Source: Stercorarius parasiticus
Taxonomy: Eukaryota; Chordata; Aves; Charadriiformes; Stercorariidae
Direction of reading: 5' to 3'
Length of the DNA: 64,000 nucleotides
Assembly (NCBI GenBank): GCA_013396915.1
Contig: VWZL01005122.1
Location: forward strand, 1,209,887 to 1,273,886
Positions 1 through 9,314 of the stretch are shown piece by piece; position 1 is the stretch's first letter; every line of letters begins with the position of its first letter. Position numbers and translations under genes: made by a program. Under the pieces are notes generated by a model that saw nothing but the letters and a program-made list of their open reading frames with translations, had not been told where the DNA came from and made no database searches.

Positions 1-280
1 GAGGGTGTGTGGTGTCCGAGGAAGAACAACCTGGTCTAATTGCTCGGGATAGAGTGCACAAGGGTGCACCGGTGCTCCCAGGTGCAGTTTGAAGTTGGTA
101 TTCTGGTGACTTTCTTCTGCCAAGCAAGAGAGGGGATTGATTACATTGACTGATGATTTTGCATTTTGGCTTCATTTCCCCCCACCTCCCCTCCCGCCAA
201 ACATATATACACACCCTTCCTCGGCCACCCTCTAAGAGACAAGCTCTCCTAGGGAAGGCAGAGAACGATCTCAACCTGGG
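1..280. other. 5' flanking sequence
   Basis: This stretch precedes the CpG island. It has mixed composition, with a pyrimidine- and C-rich patch around 178-198 followed by a TATA-like run. I see no convincing open reading frame, exon of a neighbouring gene or repeat. It may contain the core promoter of the downstream gene. Confidence 0.5.
204..209 (+). promoter_or_regulatory. TATA-like motif (tatata)
   Basis: A TATATA run lies just after a C-rich patch and about 80 bases before the CpG island. If functional it would place a start site near 235. CpG-island promoters often lack a TATA box, so this is a weak inference from sequence alone. Confidence 0.25.
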
Positions 281-322
281 CACGGCAGACAGGGAGAAGC
301 GGCGGTAACCACTCCCAGCGGA

Positions 323-329
323 GGGGCGG
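323..329 (+). promoter_or_regulatory. GC box (Sp1-type core ggggcgg)
   Basis: A perfect GGGGCGG core lies near the left edge of the CpG island. Such cores are common in CpG islands, so its function is only plausible. Confidence 0.35.
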
Positions 330-718
330 CACGGCCGGATGAGGCGTGTTGAGGGGGAGAGCCCGCGACGGAGCCCCGCGCCCCGCCGGGCAGCCTGCAG
401 GTAGCCCTGCCCTCTCCAGGAAGGCTCTCGCGCCACGCCTGCTCTGGGGCAGCCCTTGGGAGGGCGCAGGGGCACTCGCCCTTCTCCGGCCGGGAAGGGG
501 GCGCGCCGAAAAACCCCATCAAATCCACACCTATAGGAGGACAACGGCGTGGGAAGAAGGGGAGGGAACACGGGGAGGACAACGCAACTCACATGCCAAC
601 CTCGCAGCAGGCTCTTCCTCCAGGAAGCGAATCCCTAGCGCTCCCGGGCAGCTCTGCCCCAGCGACGCGGAGGGGATAAGGATGAGACACCGCCTCGACC
701 GCGCCGGCGGCGGCTGCA

Positions 719-800
719 GCACCGCGGACAGCGCCCGCCCTGTCCGGCCGTGCTGAGGACCGCGGACAGCGACGCTTCAGCACCGGGGACAGCGCCCGCG
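719..800 (+). repeat. three imperfect copies of a GC-rich 18-20 bp unit in the 5' UTR
   Basis: Copies of a unit resembling accgcggacagcgcccgc occur at about 719-738, 757-775 and 780-800. The first and third share the full core with one substitution; the middle copy has gacagcgacgc at its end. The copies are close but irregularly spaced, suggesting local duplication within the CpG island. Confidence 0.6.
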
Positions 801-808
801 GCAGCCCC

Positions 809-844
809 ATGGGGGGCCGCTCCCGCGCCGCGCCTCTGGAGTGA
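809..844 (+). promoter_or_regulatory. upstream ORF of 11 codons in the exon 1 leader
   Basis: ATG at 809-811 has G at +4 and C at -3, and it runs 11 codons to a TGA at 842-844. It is in the same frame as the main start at 869 and ends 24 bases before it. If the transcript starts upstream of 809, scanning ribosomes would meet this ORF first, so it could lower or tune channel translation. The sequence fact is certain; the regulatory effect is inferred. Confidence 0.5.
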
Positions 845-868
845 AGCGGACCCGGCCCCGACGCGCAC

Positions 869-870
869 AT
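869..870 (+). CDS. TRPC7: TRPC7 coding exon 1: first two bases of the split start codon
   Basis: Exon 1 ends in ...cgcacAT immediately before the donor gtaagc at 871. The acceptor at 8355-8356 is followed by GTTGAGAAAC, so splicing creates ATG TTG AGA AAC, that is M-L-R-N. This matches the M-L-R-N-S start that I recall for mammalian TRPC7. The initiation context is weak (C at -3, T at +4). The upstream in-frame stop at 842-844 closes the frame on the 5' side. Confidence 0.85.
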
Positions 871-3800
871 GTAAGCTGCTGCCCCTGCGGGGAGCGACAG
901 GCGGCCGCGGGGCTCTGCCTCTTCCAGAGCCGAGTCTCCTTTCAGCTCCTCTGAGAAGTGCCCCTGCTCTAATGCCGGTCCCTATTTATGCATTGGGAAG
1001 TTTTGTTGGGGTTAGAGGTGTGTCGGTGTGACTTAGTCTCCTGCAAGCCTGAGTATGCGCTGGTGTGAGTGAGGTGGATGGCTGTGCGTGTAATTGGTTT
1101 GGCTTTCTACCCTTGGAATTTGTGTAAACATGCTTGGTCTCGGTGCACGTTGAAGGGCTTGTTGCTCGTTACCGGCCACATGGTTTGGAGCCACGCTGTT
1201 GTCTTCTCTTGTAGCTGGGTGAATTTTTTAAGGGTTTGTTTTTCCTGGAAACAGTGCGGTGAAGGTGAAATGAGGAAAAATGAGGTGTAAATACAGGATT
1301 CTGTATCACGCCTGTTGCAGCTTATCAGGTCTAACAGTTGTCAGGAGTTGTTCTCTCCATGTTTTTTCTTGTCTTGAAAGAACTGTGAAGTTAGCAATGA
1401 AAAGGGTGCAGCACTAGGGAAAAATGAAATCCAGCCAGAACCGAGATTACCAGTTCTTTTCAGAGCTTTTTCTTTCTCTTTTTAATAGAGCTGTTTGTTG
1501 AAAATCAGCGTTACACTGCCCCCTGCTTGCACAATTAGAAATATTTTCCATTGTTCTCGTCAGTAGTAAAAATTTATGAATGAACAGGTATTCCTCTGTT
1601 GTGTTCTCGGTATGATTTGAGCCTGAGTTTTGAAGTGCTTCAGCATTGAGTGCGAATTATTCCTAGTTCCCAAAGCCAGATTAAAAAAAAAGAAAAGTAG
1701 GACTCATTCTTGTCATGGCAGTTCATTTGGTGATCAAACATGTTAATGAATGGACAATGGCAGAGAATGTAAAAATAGTCTTGACTTTGGTATATCTCTC
1801 TCACATGAGTTCTATGATACAATTGTAATAACGAATCATCTTCACAGCCATATATTAAGGGGAAGCAAGCAAGGAAGGAAGGAAAAAACCCCAGTACACA
1901 TATTCTAAAACAAGAAGAAATTGAATACAAGAACCAAGGTGATTTATAGTCTCTCCTGCTGTAAAAGTCTTGTATCAGCGCTTGACATTTCTTTGGAATG
2001 GGAAACAAAATGCTGATGCTTGGTTTATAAGAAGGGGGAGGGTGGGACGGCTGAGAAGCAGTGGACGAGTTTTTGTAAAAAATACCTGGTAGAAAGCCAA
2101 ATTCCATTTCCTTTTTTTTTTTCAGACCACTGGGCAGAGCTGCCTCCTTTCTAACAGAGATCAGGGAGGACATGAAAATTTAGATGCTACTAAAGATTTG
2201 GTGCTCTGTCCTTAATGTTTCTAGGCTAATGGCCTCAGAACTTATGCTTCCTGATAAGAAGATAATCAGAGTGTTAGTGCATATCATTCATCAGCATCCT
2301 TTAATAACATGAGAGGCCTGTTTTTTCTTCCTGAATGTACCTCACCCTGACATTTCATAAAGGGATTTGAAAAGGCATGGTTTTACTGACTGCACCTGTA
2401 CTTCTGCAAGGAGAGAGGCCTGTTTTAAAATTTTGACCTTGAAATATCATTTTCTTTTATCTATATGAACAGTGGAAATGGTGGGGAGGGGATATTACTT
2501 CCTGCAACTGCTTTGTAGAACTACTTTGCAAGTTAATTAATATCTGCCTGAATAGAGCTAAAAAAACCTATTAATTGTCCCTAGATACGTATGCAACTTT
2601 TCATGTAGGAGAAGGACCATGTTGCTAATAGTACTGAATTAGTGTGTTGGACATCCCAAGATTAAATAAAATGGTATTTAAGCATTTCAAAGCACAGAAA
2701 GCTTTGGAATAAGCTTTGTTAATCCAAAGCAACCAACCCAAATGATACTGAATTTGTACACACAGTAAGTCAGCAATATGCGAAAAATGATACTTAAACT
2801 GTTTGTCTTAAAGGATAACATCTTGACTTAAAGTAAGATTTAGAAGGCTATTTAAGATGTCAGAGCAGAAGAGGGTATTAGAGAGCTCTGGTAATATATA
2901 CCTATACAGTATTTGGAGCACTAGAGTACCCTATTGCACATAGTAAAATAAATGTGTGCAGTTTGTGTTGAGTTTTTGCTCCTGACCTGAAGTCTGGAGT
3001 CCGCTACAAAATATGTTGCAAATTTTTATTAAAAGATGCAACATCCTACTACTTTTGCTCTAAATATTTTGACTTATTCTTTTGAAAGGATTCATTTCTA
3101 TATCAATTTGTGACTGCGTGTAGAACTTTATTTAATTTTAATTCATGTTTATAGCATGTCTTGAGGTTTTCTGTGGCTCAATAGAGGAAAATGGTCCTTT
3201 TGATGTATAAAAGCTGTGGCAGTTCCAAAGAGGCCCCAGGGAGTCTGGAGCCTTTTTGTGCCCTGATTCTTTTTAGAAATATTGGTGTAAGTAGACAGAA
3301 AAATAATAAGTAAATTGTCAATCTGACAGTTTCTGAAGCTCTGCAGGAACCTAGGGTAATGCTTTCAAAAGGGCTTTCAGAAACTTAAATCTTCTTTTCA
3401 GCAAGACAGAGTCAATGTCTCATCAAAGCCTACTCTGATGGTTACTTTAGCCAATGTGGGGCATAGTAATAGTTATTTATCCTAAGTTTCTTCTGTAGTT
3501 TCTGGACAAAGGTGGCCATTGAAAGGGCACAGAGAGACTCCTGCAACCTCTCTCCACTGAGTGAAAGCAAACCCAAAGAGTAGTCAGAGACCATAAGTTC
3601 TTGAAGCTGTCTTTGTAAATGCCCTGCTCAATTTTTAAGCTTTAAGACCAGTAAAAGTTGACATCACCTGAGAATTCAAGAATTGTTGCAGTACCTAATA
3701 CCCATTGATTTCAATACCTATTCAGACTTCAGATGTTTTAAAAACTCAAGCAGATACCATTCAGCCTCTCCTACATGCTTTTAAATTTCTGGTTCAAAGC

Positions 3801-6024
3801 CATGTGTAAAAACTCCAATTTAGCCTCTTAAGGACTTTGAACATTTTCTCCAAGCCTTAGCTCTAGGTGGTAGCCCTGCCCCTCCATAGGTTCTTGTGTG
3901 GAACTAGAGAGGCAGCAGAAGGTCCTGCATGGCATAGTCTGGAGCACCGTGGAACAGAGGATCAAGGAGAAGAGACGTTTGCTGGGGTAAGCTCAATAGG
4001 AATCAGGCCAGTTTCCTTCCTGTGTCTACCTTGTCCTACATGTCTGGCACTCAGATCAGCTAAGGGAGTTTCAGCTTCATCAATTTTTTCAGTGACACCA
4101 CGTTAAGAACAGATCTCGTGTTACTCCATGTTCCCTTTTCAGACGTTGAGTGTCTCAGTGCTTAGTACTGTCAGTGCAAGCTGCAAGGACCTACTCTAAG
4201 CCACTTTAATTAGAAGCCAAGAAGCTCCCAGAGGATGATTTGTTAAGAGCTAAATCACCTTTTGGAAATTGCTATTCTTCTCCACTCACCCCAGGAGTCC
4301 AGACAACTTATGGCTCCCTCAGCTGTGTAAAGCTGGATGCACTTTGCAGTAAGCAGCACTTAGGCCCTGAAATTTTTGGTTTCCTTTTCCCAGAACATTT
4401 TCTCTCCAACAACATTGCATACATTGGCATTCTTTCCTAGAAAAACACAATATTTAATTGCAGTGCCTGATGAGTTTGATCACTAGCTGTCTCAATAAAA
4501 TATGCAAATACAGAGTCATTTTGATGCAAAGCACCTATAAACAAAAATGGTAAGATAAATGCAATCAAGTTACAATTACTTTTTTTTTAAGAGGGCACGC
4601 TACACACACTCAGTAAATATGATTAGTTCTAAAACTGCCTGCACATAACTGAAAAGCAGAATAAAAAAAGGTGCCAAGTACAGTCATGGCATTACAGTAG
4701 GGTTCAGACTCCAAGATCTTTAGGTACTGCGTATAATACTCTTTATGCTACCACTTCTCTATCACGATTCAGTGCTCAGGTCAAACATAATTATAACTTT
4801 CTTTTCAGAACAGAAGTCCATAACTGAGTATTTCTCATGAAATTATTCCAAGTTAAAAGTATAATTTTTTATTCATCTCCTGTTCTCTGTAAAGATGATA
4901 AAGTGCGATAGCTGAGATATTGATCTTCTCTGCTCATGAGCAAGACTGGGGGTCATAATTCATCTGAGGTGAAGCCCTCTTAATTATGGTGTTCTTGCCC
5001 TTACCTGCAGGCAGTGATCAACTCTGTGCTGTAGGCACATCCCTGCAGAACATTTATTGTAAGATAAATGTTGTATAGTAATTATCTTTTCAGAGGGCTG
5101 GTATGCTTTTCTGTTTCCTCTTTCTCTGATGCAGCTTCTGTTGCTAGAAACAATGTGTGAAGCCACTGCTCTCTCTGAACTGAAGACAGTGAAATGAAGG
5201 TCCTTTTTTTGGCATGTTATTGCATATACAACAAGCCGGTAGCAATTAGCTCTAGGCCAAACACTAACCTCCTTTCTTGCGCAAAAACCTTAGAACTGGG
5301 CCAATGGTAATATTTTATGTAGTATTATGTTTACTTTGAGTAAAATTGTAAGGTTATCTGTCCCACCTATCTGTATTCTCATTTAGAGGTAATGATAGCA
5401 TATCAGGAGAGAAAAGTTTTCTAAGAAAAAAAGAGCAAATTCTCAAGAATTTATACTTGGACATCAGGAAAATATCTAATAGATTCCTCAGTGCTGGAAA
5501 TGTTCCATATTTCTTAGCTGCTTCCAGTACTGACCATTAAATATAACAACAAATATAAGGTTGCCAAATATCTTACCATACAACGTTTTTAGAACGTAAA
5601 AATATATGGTTTCTGAACATTGGAAATGCCCAGTGGAATTCCTCCTGCTTGAAGCAGCTATTGAAATTATCTGCCCTAAAATTTTTAGGCATGTGCAATC
5701 CTGCCACGCTCATGGGTCATCACTGAGCAGCTACTGGAGGTGGACCAGTTTCCACTTGATCCCAGCAACAGTTGCTTAAGCCATGAGCAGCTCATCCTGT
5801 CGAGTTGTTTAACATTTTAAGAGGTTTAATTTAACATCCAGGAAATCCAAAGACTGCAAATGTGAAAAGTTCTTTCTGGCACTATAAGTCCCCATTTAAC
5901 AAAGTCACAGTTCAGAAGTGTTTATTTGCATGTACAGTCCTTACTTGAACTCAGTAAGACTTCAGTGCAGGTTTAAAACTTAAATGCTGTCCCGAATAGC
6001 TAAGGACATGGGCTTCAGTTTAGA

Positions 6025-6112
6025 TAAGCACTTTTGCATATGGTTAAATACTTAATTTTAAGCACATGTCAGTCCTTTTGGCCTCACTGGGACTGCTTCT
6101 GAAATGAAAGCT
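6025..6112. repeat. degenerate ancient amniote interspersed repeat (family uncertain)
   Basis: The words ttaagcacatg, cagtcc and cactgggactgc occur in an order resembling a palindromic, low-copy-number-in-birds repeat that I recall from turtle and crocodilian genomes, built around cattgacttcaatggga-type words. Divergence is high. The family name cannot be given without a library search. Confidence 0.35.
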
Positions 6113-6127
6113 AATTTCTGGGGACAT

Positions 6128-6160
6128 TGTGTGTGTGTCTGCATGCGTGTGCATATGTGT
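6128..6160. repeat. short GT-rich microsatellite
   Basis: The stretch begins with a (TG) run of about 11 bases and continues as imperfect gcatgcgtgtgcatatgtgt. It is interrupted and therefore probably old. Confidence 0.6.
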
Positions 6161-7082
6161 TTGCAAAATTTGAACTCCACTAAAATCAACGGAACTTACA
6201 CTGTCGACTTCAAAGGGGCCTCAATTTTACCCCAGGCATTTTGCTGCTTAGAGGCTTGTGTCTCACCCTTAGTGTTAGACATGTCGATGTCTATTTTTTG
6301 TCGATGTATATTTGTTTAGCTGTTATTGTTTTCTCTTATAGAAACAGTGATCCAGTCTCGGGAATTAATTTACTTCACCATACTTCCTTCATTATTCTTA
6401 TGTCCCTCATCTCTCTGTACTTCTTGAACTTTCAACCATACTGGAAGGGATTAGTTTTAAGATTCATATAGCACTTTATCTCTCAGGGGAGCATGGGATG
6501 ATACGTTCAGTTTCTTCCGGTTTTTATTAAGTTGTTATACTGACGCATTGAAGCTGAGAGGGAGAGGTTCGCTTTCAACTTTGTATAGTCACAAAATTGC
6601 TTTTTTAGGATTTATTTAAATTTTAAAGCAGCTGCTAAAAATTTGCTGTAAAATTTGTTTGAAACTCTTCAGTACTAGCTTTCTGGTTTAGATCAGTAGA
6701 AAAGTGATGAATTAAAATGATAGATACGTATGCATATGTTAGTTCCCTAAGAACAGCTACCTTGAGAATTTCTGTCTCCTGGTACTTTAGGTATTTTTCC
6801 CACTTTGTTGCTTGATTGCCTTACTCTTTTCTTCTGTTCAAGAGCATATTATTGAAGGCAATGTATCTGCTCCACTTTGTCTCCAGCACCTTTCCGTCTT
6901 GTCATTCACAACAACTCTTTCGAACTCCAGTAGTATTTTTTCAGAGCAGCACATGAACTTTTCATTGACTGAAGGTCAAAACTGACTTGGAGAACAGATG
7001 GAGCGTGGAAAGATGAACCTTTGCTACCCACTGAGCATTAACACCTGCTTATTTGTTACATCTGCCCAGTGCAGCTTAGAGG

Positions 7083-7130
7083 CTCCTGAAAATTTTACCC
7101 AAGTGAGTTAGGACTTGCTATTGGACTGAG
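7083..7130. repeat. possible ancient repeat remnant
   Basis: The words gaaaattttacccaagtgag and ttaggac resemble a segment of an old sauropsid interspersed repeat. The match is from memory and short, so it may be chance. Confidence 0.25.
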
Positions 7131-7898
7131 TGCAAATGCTTTTTGTGAAAGAAGTGTTGTTTTTACCTTTTTACTCAGGCTGCACATTCTGTGGGCTTAG
7201 GATGACAATTAACTCCACGTGCTTAGACTCTAAAAGAGAAACTATGATTTTGTTGAGCTGCTACTGCAATAAAATGAAAAAAGAAGAGCAACATCGAGAT
7301 GACACCGAAGGCAAAGTGTGAATATTTCAAAGAGACAGATAGATTTAGGTTTTCAGTTAATTTCATACAGCGGGGCGTTTACTCCCCCCTGAGCTGCACA
7401 TGACATAGTTTTCTTTGGGGGTTCCAGAGAAGGTAAAATAAGAATAGTTTGTCTCCATCCCACTAACTCCAAGTGAAGTCATTTCAGCCACATAATCAGT
7501 GGGGAAACCAATGACCCTTTCGGATCTGCCCTCTGTTTGTGGTCAGATACCTGTGTTCATGTCTTTCTGCAGGAGCTCTCTGAAAGATGCTTACTGGGGA
7601 GTGATGTGACTCTAAATCAGGAGTTATCTCTTTGTTTTACAAAACTGGCCCCTGGATTTCAGTGCTTGTATTTAAAGTAGCTGCCAACTGTATTTCAGTG
7701 AGAAAATTATACAGTCATTTACTAAACTGCTCTAGAGGAGGAAACAAAAAAATGGTATTATGTAGCATGAAAAAAGCAGTGAATGAACAGGTGATTTGCT
7801 TGTACCAGCTGAATCTTAGCAGAATATGCAATATATTTATCCTTGTTATTGTGTGTTTAAAATGAGAAGCATGCGTTTTAACTTTATGGAACATAGTT

Positions 7899-7945
7899 TA
7901 TTGGCCTGATCCAAGGTCTATTGACATGGGAAGTCCCGCTAACTT
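7899..7945. repeat. degenerate ancient amniote repeat remnant
   Basis: The words ttggcctgatccaagg and attgacatgggaagtc resemble an old palindromic amniote repeat containing cctgatccaa and attgaagtcaatggga words. It is recognised by eye only; a RepeatMasker run with an amniote library would decide. Confidence 0.35.
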
Positions 7946-8081
7946 TTTTTAGCTTGCCTTGTGCCCTCAAGGATAAAACTCAAGAAGAGTAATTAGGAGA
8001 ACAATTAAGTTGTGGATATCACTCCTAAATACTGTGTAATGAAGTTCTAAACAATGAAAATGGAAAACAATGTGCTAACAC

Positions 8082-8096
8082 TTTTTTTTTTTTTTT
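8082..8096. repeat. poly(T) run of 15
   Basis: This is an uninterrupted T15 run about 260 bp before exon 2. It is simple sequence; distance makes a role as the exon 2 pyrimidine tract unlikely. Confidence 0.85.
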
Positions 8097-8281
8097 GCTA
8101 TTTCTCAAGTTAAGAATGTGCTGTATATCCTTGTTAAAATCCAGCAGGGTGTACAAGTCAGAAGAGAACCTGTCTGTTGTTCAGAAAACTGATTTTCTTT
8201 ATTCCCCATATGTCTCAAATGATTTTAAACAAGTGAGCCAGATCATAAAAAGCTAGCAAGATCTGATCATAATAGACATTT

Positions 8282-8356
8282 CTAACCTTATTTCAGGTTA
8301 TGTGAGATTATGAATCTCCAAGAATATAACCAACTTTCCTTTCTGGTTTTCTGCAG
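8282..8356 (+). other. TRPC7: alternative upstream 3' splice site for exon 2, with 60 bp in-frame extension (8297-8356)
   Basis: A branch-like ctaac at 8282-8286 and a pyrimidine-rich run lead to tttcag ending at 8296, followed by GTTATG. Like the main site, it starts the exon with G, so exon 1 AT plus this G again gives ATG. The next 20 codons (8298-8357) are open and join the main frame at Leu2 (TTG, 8358). The result would be a TRPC7 N-terminus with 20 extra residues beginning M-L-C-E-I. The extension also contains its own ATG at 8310. The main acceptor has the longer pyrimidine tract and is probably preferred. Use of this site is not proven. Confidence 0.5.
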
Positions 8357-9134
8357 GTTGAGAAACAGCAATTATAAAAACATGCATCGAAGGCACACAA
8401 CCCTTCGGGAGAAGGGCCGGAGGCAGGCCATCCGGGGCCCTGCCTACATGTTCAATGAGAAGGGCACCAGCCTGACTGCAGAAGAGGAACGCTTTCTCGA
8501 TTCTGCAGAATATGGCAATATTCCCGTTGTGCGAAAAATGCTGGAGGAATCCAAAACTTTGAACTTTAATTGTGTCGATTATATGGGACAAAATGCCCTA
8601 CAGTTAGCTGTAGGGAATGAGCATCTGGAAGTGACGGAGCTCCTCCTCAAAAAGGAGAACCTTGCTCGAGTTGGAGATGCACTTTTGTTAGCAATCAGTA
8701 AAGGATACGTGCGCATTGTTGAAGCAATATTGAACCATCCAGCCTTTGCACAAGGACAGCGACTCACACTCAGTCCCCTTGAGCAGGAACTGAGAGATGA
8801 TGATTTTTATGCCTACGATGAAGATGGTACTCGTTTCTCCCATGACATTACCCCTATCATACTTGCTGCCCACTGCCAAGAGTATGAAATTGTTCACATC
8901 TTACTTCTAAAAGGCGCACGGATTGAAAGGCCGCATGACTATTTTTGCAAGTGCAATGAATGTATTGAGAAGCAGAGGAAAGATTCCTTTAGTCACTCTC
9001 GATCGAGAATGAATGCCTACAAAGGATTAGCCAGTGCCGCTTATTTGTCTCTTTCCAGTGAAGACCCTGTCCTTACTGCTTTAGAGCTAAGCAATGAATT
9101 GGCCAGACTAGCCAACATTGAAACTGAATTTAAG
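8357..9134 (+). CDS. TRPC7: TRPC7 coding exon 2: ankyrin-repeat domain (residues 1-260)
   Basis: This exon encodes nearly all of the cytoplasmic N-terminal domain. Residues 1-40 are a basic leader containing a second in-frame Met10 (8382), which has A at -3. Ankyrin-type repeats lie roughly at 42-71, 74-103, 104-131 and 160-193, the second around [20 protein letters not shown]. The TRP_2 region follows. H194, C198, C200 and C203 keep the exact spacing of the zinc-binding His-Cys-Cys-Cys site described in TRPC4/5 structures. The exon ends on a complete AAG codon at 9134 (phase 0), before donor gtaatt. The protein is close to mammalian TRPC7 throughout, and [11 protein letters not shown] separates it from TRPC3 (CGDCMEKQRHD, from memory). 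No frameshift or stop is present. Confidence 0.97.
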
Positions 9135-9281
9135 GTAATTTACCACTGTGCCTTTTTCCTTGGGCTGAATCTGAATATTGTATGTTGTACATGTTTGATC
9201 AAGTCTTGGTTTGTCATTGGGGGTTGGGGGAGGAAACAGAAGCTACAGGAACTGGCAGATATGTTAGCTACATACACATAA
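9135..9281 (+). other. TRPC7: read-through coding extension of exon 2 if intron 2 is retained
   Basis: The exon 2 frame stays open for 48 codons past the donor and stops at TAA 9279-9281. With the AATAAA at 9309 this could form a short transcript encoding about 308 residues: ankyrin domain only, without membrane segments. The open frame is directly visible. Whether such an RNA is made is inference. Confidence 0.35.
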
Positions 9282-9308
9282 ATTCAGATCATTGTGCGTT
9301 CTCCAGTT

Positions 9309-9314
9309 AATAAA
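9309..9314 (+). terminator. candidate intronic polyadenylation signal AATAAA
   Basis: A perfect AATAAA lies 28 bases after the read-through stop of exon 2, with a U/GU-rich stretch (tttttatgttg) about 55 bases further on. Such hexamers are frequent in AT-rich introns, so the position, rather than the motif, makes it notable. Confidence 0.35.

Larger units (their letters stand above)
235..868 (+). other. TRPC7: TRPC7 exon 1, 5' untranslated part (left limit uncertain)
   Basis: The right end is fixed by the splice donor gtaagc starting at 871, after which the exon 1 AT joins the exon 2 G to make the start codon. The left end is a guess from the TATA-like motif at 204-209. The leader is GC-rich and contains several upstream ATGs, including one at 682 that opens a frame ending with TGA at 754-756, and one at 809 (listed separately). 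An in-frame TGA at 842-844 rules out an N-terminal extension of the main frame through exon 1. Confidence 0.55.
280..960 (+). promoter_or_regulatory. CpG island covering the TRPC7 promoter and exon 1
   Basis: GC content and CpG frequency rise sharply here compared with the AT-rich remainder of the window. There are CpG-dense runs around 305-500 and 680-900 and a GC-box core (ggggcgg) at 323-329. The island spans the end of exon 1 and its donor at 870/871, the usual position for a vertebrate CpG-island promoter. Long open frames inside it are a by-product of high GC; none matches a protein I know. Exact boundaries would need an observed/expected CpG calculation. Confidence 0.75.
871..8356 (+). 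other. TRPC7: TRPC7 intron 1 (7,486 bp)
   Basis: Donor gtaagc at 871 and acceptor ctgcag ending at 8356, preceded by a good pyrimidine tract. The intron interrupts the start codon after its second base. Its first 90 bases still belong to the CpG island. It is otherwise AT-rich, with a T15 run at 8082-8096, a short GT-rich stretch at 6128-6160, and old repeat remnants near 6.0-6.1, 7.1 and 7.9 kb. A second usable acceptor lies at 8295-8296. I see no coding exon or RNA gene; the 177-codon minus-strand frame at 1640-2173 is low complexity and unrecognised. Confidence 0.85.

Noticed and set aside
346..1031. Open frames through the CpG island on both strands
   Set aside because: They arise from stop-poor GC-rich sequence. 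The splice donor at 871 and the in-frame TGA at 842 show that this is leader, not coding.
1640..2173. 177-codon open frame on the minus strand in intron 1
   Set aside because: No recognised domain, biased composition (Ser, Phe, Lys runs from simple sequence), no plausible promoter or splice context.
8310..8356. ATG at 8310 as the ordinary start of TRPC7
   Set aside because: It lies within intron 1 when the main acceptor is used, and the protein family begins M-L-R-N-S. It is kept only as part of the alternative acceptor finding.
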